From contig CALBLR010000410.1 of the NCBI GenBank assembly GCA_937896015.1, positions 1 through 7,219 of the forward strand: a DNA stretch of 7,219 nucleotides, in the 5' to 3' direction. Source of the stretch: an uncultured Prevotellaceae bacterium (lineage in GTDB: Bacteria; Bacteroidota; Bacteroidia; Bacteroidales; Muribaculaceae). The notes under the pieces are model-generated. The model was not told the origin of the DNA, did not search any database, and saw nothing but the letters and a program-made list of their open reading frames with translations. Shown piece after piece: positions 5,470 to 7,219 of the stretch (the first letter of the stretch is position 1; every line of letters begins with the position of its first letter). Position numbers and translations under genes: made by a program.

Positions 5470-7209
5470 ATGGCAACTAAATTTACAATTGCGACAGCCG
5501 CTGCCGCCACGCTGTGCTGCGTGGCCACGGCCAATGCCGCCGCGCTTAAAGCGCCCGCAGGCACCGACACCGTGTGCCAAGTGCCCTATGTGGAGAACTT
5601 CAACGATGCTTCTAAGGTGCTGAACCCCAAAACCACCTGCGACTACAAGGGCTGGACCATATTTGGCAAAAGCGGCAACACCAAGCGCTTCAAGGTGCGC
5701 ACCAACTCCACCCTCAGCCCCGCCGGCGACGGCCTGTATCTGGTGAACAGCACCGTGTATGGCGCGCGCAACGACTGGGCCATTTCGCCCGCCGTCACGC
5801 TTGTGGCCGGCAAGCAATACACCGTGGCGTGCCGCGTTCTGGCCACGGGCGGCTCCACATCGCTCAAGGAGCACATCCGCCTCACCGTGGGCGCCGACAC
5901 CACCGAGGCCGCCCAAAGCACTGTGCTGCTCGACCTGCCCCAGGCCAACTACAAGGAGTGGACTGTGGTGAGCGCTGAGTTCACCCCCACTGCCAGCGGC
6001 AACTACTACTTTGGCTTCAACAACTGCACCGGGCAGAGGGGCTATGTGGTGGCCATCGACGATGTGTCGGTGACTTCGGCCGACTCCAACGAGGCCGTGG
6101 CGGCGTTTGCTCTGCCCACCGACGGCGTGTTTACCGACCAAAACGAGATGCTGCTCTACGCCGACAATCAGCTCGCGTTCACCAACCTCTCGCAAAACGC
6201 CACATCATATCTGTGGACCACTGGCGGCAACCCCGGCACCACCACCGAGAAGAATCCTGTGGTCAACTACCCAGCCAGCGGCACCTATGAGGTGTCGCTC
6301 AAGGCGTCGAACGAGAGCAGCGACAGTGTGGCAACCGCCACTCTGGCCGTGAGGGTTGTGGGCGACGCCTACACTGGCACTGCCAAGACCCGCTGCGCCG
6401 CCGACTCGCTGCTCAGCGCCGACCCCAACTTCTCTACAGTGAGCATCGGCACTGAATACAAGTTGGGCTTTAACAAGCACTACAACAAGTTTGCCGAGCG
6501 CTTCAACCTGCCCGAGCGTGCCAATGCCATGGTTACCGGCATCCTTCTGCCCATTAGCAGATACGGCTCATCGTATGTGATGGGCCACAACGACTATGCC
6601 GTGACCATAAAACTGGTGGCCGACAGCGCAGGCCTGCCTTGCGAGTCGCAGGAGTATGGCCGCTACGCCACCACCGAGGCAGCCCTGTTTGGCACATCGG
6701 CTGTGACCAATGCTGTGTCAAACGTGTCGTTCAAGTCGCCCATCAGCGTAAGCGGCCCCTTCCACGTGGTGCTCGACTTTGACTCGAGCCTCAGCAGCAG
6801 CCTCACCGACTATTTGGCCCTGCGCGGCTACCGCCACGCCTCTGGCGCCACCACATTCTCGGTGTGCCCCGCCAGTGGCTGGACCACAGTGAAGGCCATC
6901 GGTGGCAGCGATGACGACGACGCTCTCGGCCTTGCCGTTGAGGCGCAGATCGTTATGAGTCCGCGCACGGCCACAGGCGTTGAGGGCGTTGGTGCCGATG
7001 GTACCGCCAGCGTGCGCGTGGCCGGCCGCTCGATCGTGGTCAGTGGCCTTGAGGCAGGCGAAGGCGTGGAAGTCTATAGTCTGCAGGGCGCGCGCCTCTA
7101 TGCCGCCGTATCGGCAGGCGCGCCTCTCACCATCGACGCATCGGTTTGGCCCGCTTCGGCCTATATCGTAAAGACCGGCCGCACAGCAGTAAAAGTGCTC
7201 GTGAAGTAA
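5470..7209 (+). CDS. Secreted multidomain protein: jelly roll, PKD-like domain, T9SS type A sorting tail
   Basis: A 579-residue surface or secreted protein with no catalytic motif that I recognise. Residues 1-23 are a Sec signal peptide ending TANA|A; the Cys pair at 16-17 does not fit a lipobox. Residues about 38-203 look like a jelly-roll, choice-of-anchor or adhesin type (VENFND, GWTIF, DWAISPAV, a Tyr-rich strand, YVVAIDDVSV). Residues about 226-297 form a PKD-like beta-sandwich (LAFTNLSQNATSYLWTTGG, NPVVNYPASGTYEVSLKASN). Residues about 300-495 are an unassigned, probably beta-rich region ending in an SDDDDALGLAVEAQI stretch. Residues 514-579 match a T9SS type A sorting domain (VEVYSLQGARLY, then WPASAYIVKTGRTAVKVLVK, a variant of the usual PxGxYxVK...K ending), so after Sec export it should cross the outer membrane by T9SS. 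The frame is open back to 5293, but ATG 5470 lies downstream of the promoter and gives the signal peptide. Adhesion or glycan binding is a guess. Confidence 0.85.
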   Translation: MATKFTIATAAAATLCCVATANAAALKAPAGTDTVCQVPYVENFNDASKVLNPKTTCDYKGWTIFGKSGNTKRFKVRTNSTLSPAGDGLYLVNSTVYGARNDWAISPAVTLVAGKQYTVACRVLATGGSTSLKEHIRLTVGADTTEAAQSTVLLDLPQANYKEWTVVSAEFTPTASGNYYFGFNNCTGQRGYVVAIDDVSVTSADSNEAVAAFALPTDGVFTDQNEMLLYADNQLAFTNLSQNATSYLWTTGGNPGTTTEKNPVVNYPASGTYEVSLKASNESSDSVATATLAVRVVGDAYTGTAKTRCAADSLLSADPNFSTVSIGTEYKLGFNKHYNKFAERFNLPERANAMVTGILLPISRYGSSYVMGHNDYAVTIKLVADSAGLPCESQEYGRYATTEAALFGTSAVTNAVSNVSFKSPISVSGPFHVVLDFDSSLSSSLTDYLALRGYRHASGATTFSVCPASGWTTVKAIGGSDDDDALGLAVEAQIVMSPRTATGVEGVGADGTASVRVAGRSIVVSGLEAGEGVEVYSLQGARLYAAVSAGAPLTIDASVWPASAYIVKTGRTAVKVLVK

Positions 7210-7219
7210 CCGCAGCATA

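Noticed and set aside
5506..5523. Lipoprotein signal (Cys pair at residues 16-17 of the last protein)
   Set aside because: The residues before the Cys (ATL) do not match the lipobox, and a normal signal-peptidase I site (ANA|A) follows.
5467..6195. Antisense open frame of 242 codons across the last gene
   Set aside because: It lies opposite a signal peptide and well-formed beta-domains on the + strand; its composition is typical of a GC-rich shadow frame.

Overview
The window is a stretch of a Bacteroidetes (order Bacteroidales) chromosome with high GC content. Three things point there. Each of the three complete genes is preceded by a match to the Bacteroidetes housekeeping promoter (TTTG, 19-20 bases, TAnnTTTG). 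No start codon has a Shine-Dalgarno sequence; the upstream bases are A/T-rich. The proteins are also typical: an Oar-like TonB-dependent receptor with an N-terminal carboxypeptidase-regulatory-like domain, and a secreted protein with a type IX (T9SS) type A sorting tail. A gut member such as a Muribaculaceae- or Alistipes-like lineage would fit, but the family cannot be settled from this sequence.

Layout, all genes on the + strand: (1) 1-296, the C-terminal half of ruvC, cut by the window edge. (2) 297-695, a 399-base gap with a promoter at 360-391 and a predicted leader of about 300 nt that contains hairpins, a possible pseudoknot and a 48-codon open frame. (3) 696-3890, a 1064-residue Oar-like outer-membrane TonB-dependent receptor, followed by a strong intrinsic terminator (3924-3980). 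(4) 3981-4065, a compact promoter whose -33 box lies inside an inverted repeat. (5) 4066-5265, a periplasmic or secreted nucleotide pyrophosphatase/phosphodiesterase-like enzyme with all expected metal ligands, followed by a terminator-like hairpin (5298-5336). (6) 5361-5391, the promoter of the last gene, among short direct repeats. (7) 5470-7209, a secreted multidomain protein: jelly roll, PKD-like domain, unassigned region, T9SS tail.

The genes look like independent transcription units rather than an operon. Each large gene has its own promoter, and terminators or terminator-like hairpins separate them. What the three complete products share is export: one in the outer membrane, one probably periplasmic, one probably sent to the surface by T9SS. 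There is no SusD partner, glycoside hydrolase, mobile element, CRISPR array, tRNA or rRNA in the window. I see no clear new multigene system. The parts most worth following up are the long leader of the receptor gene and the inverted repeat over the promoter of the phosphodiesterase gene.
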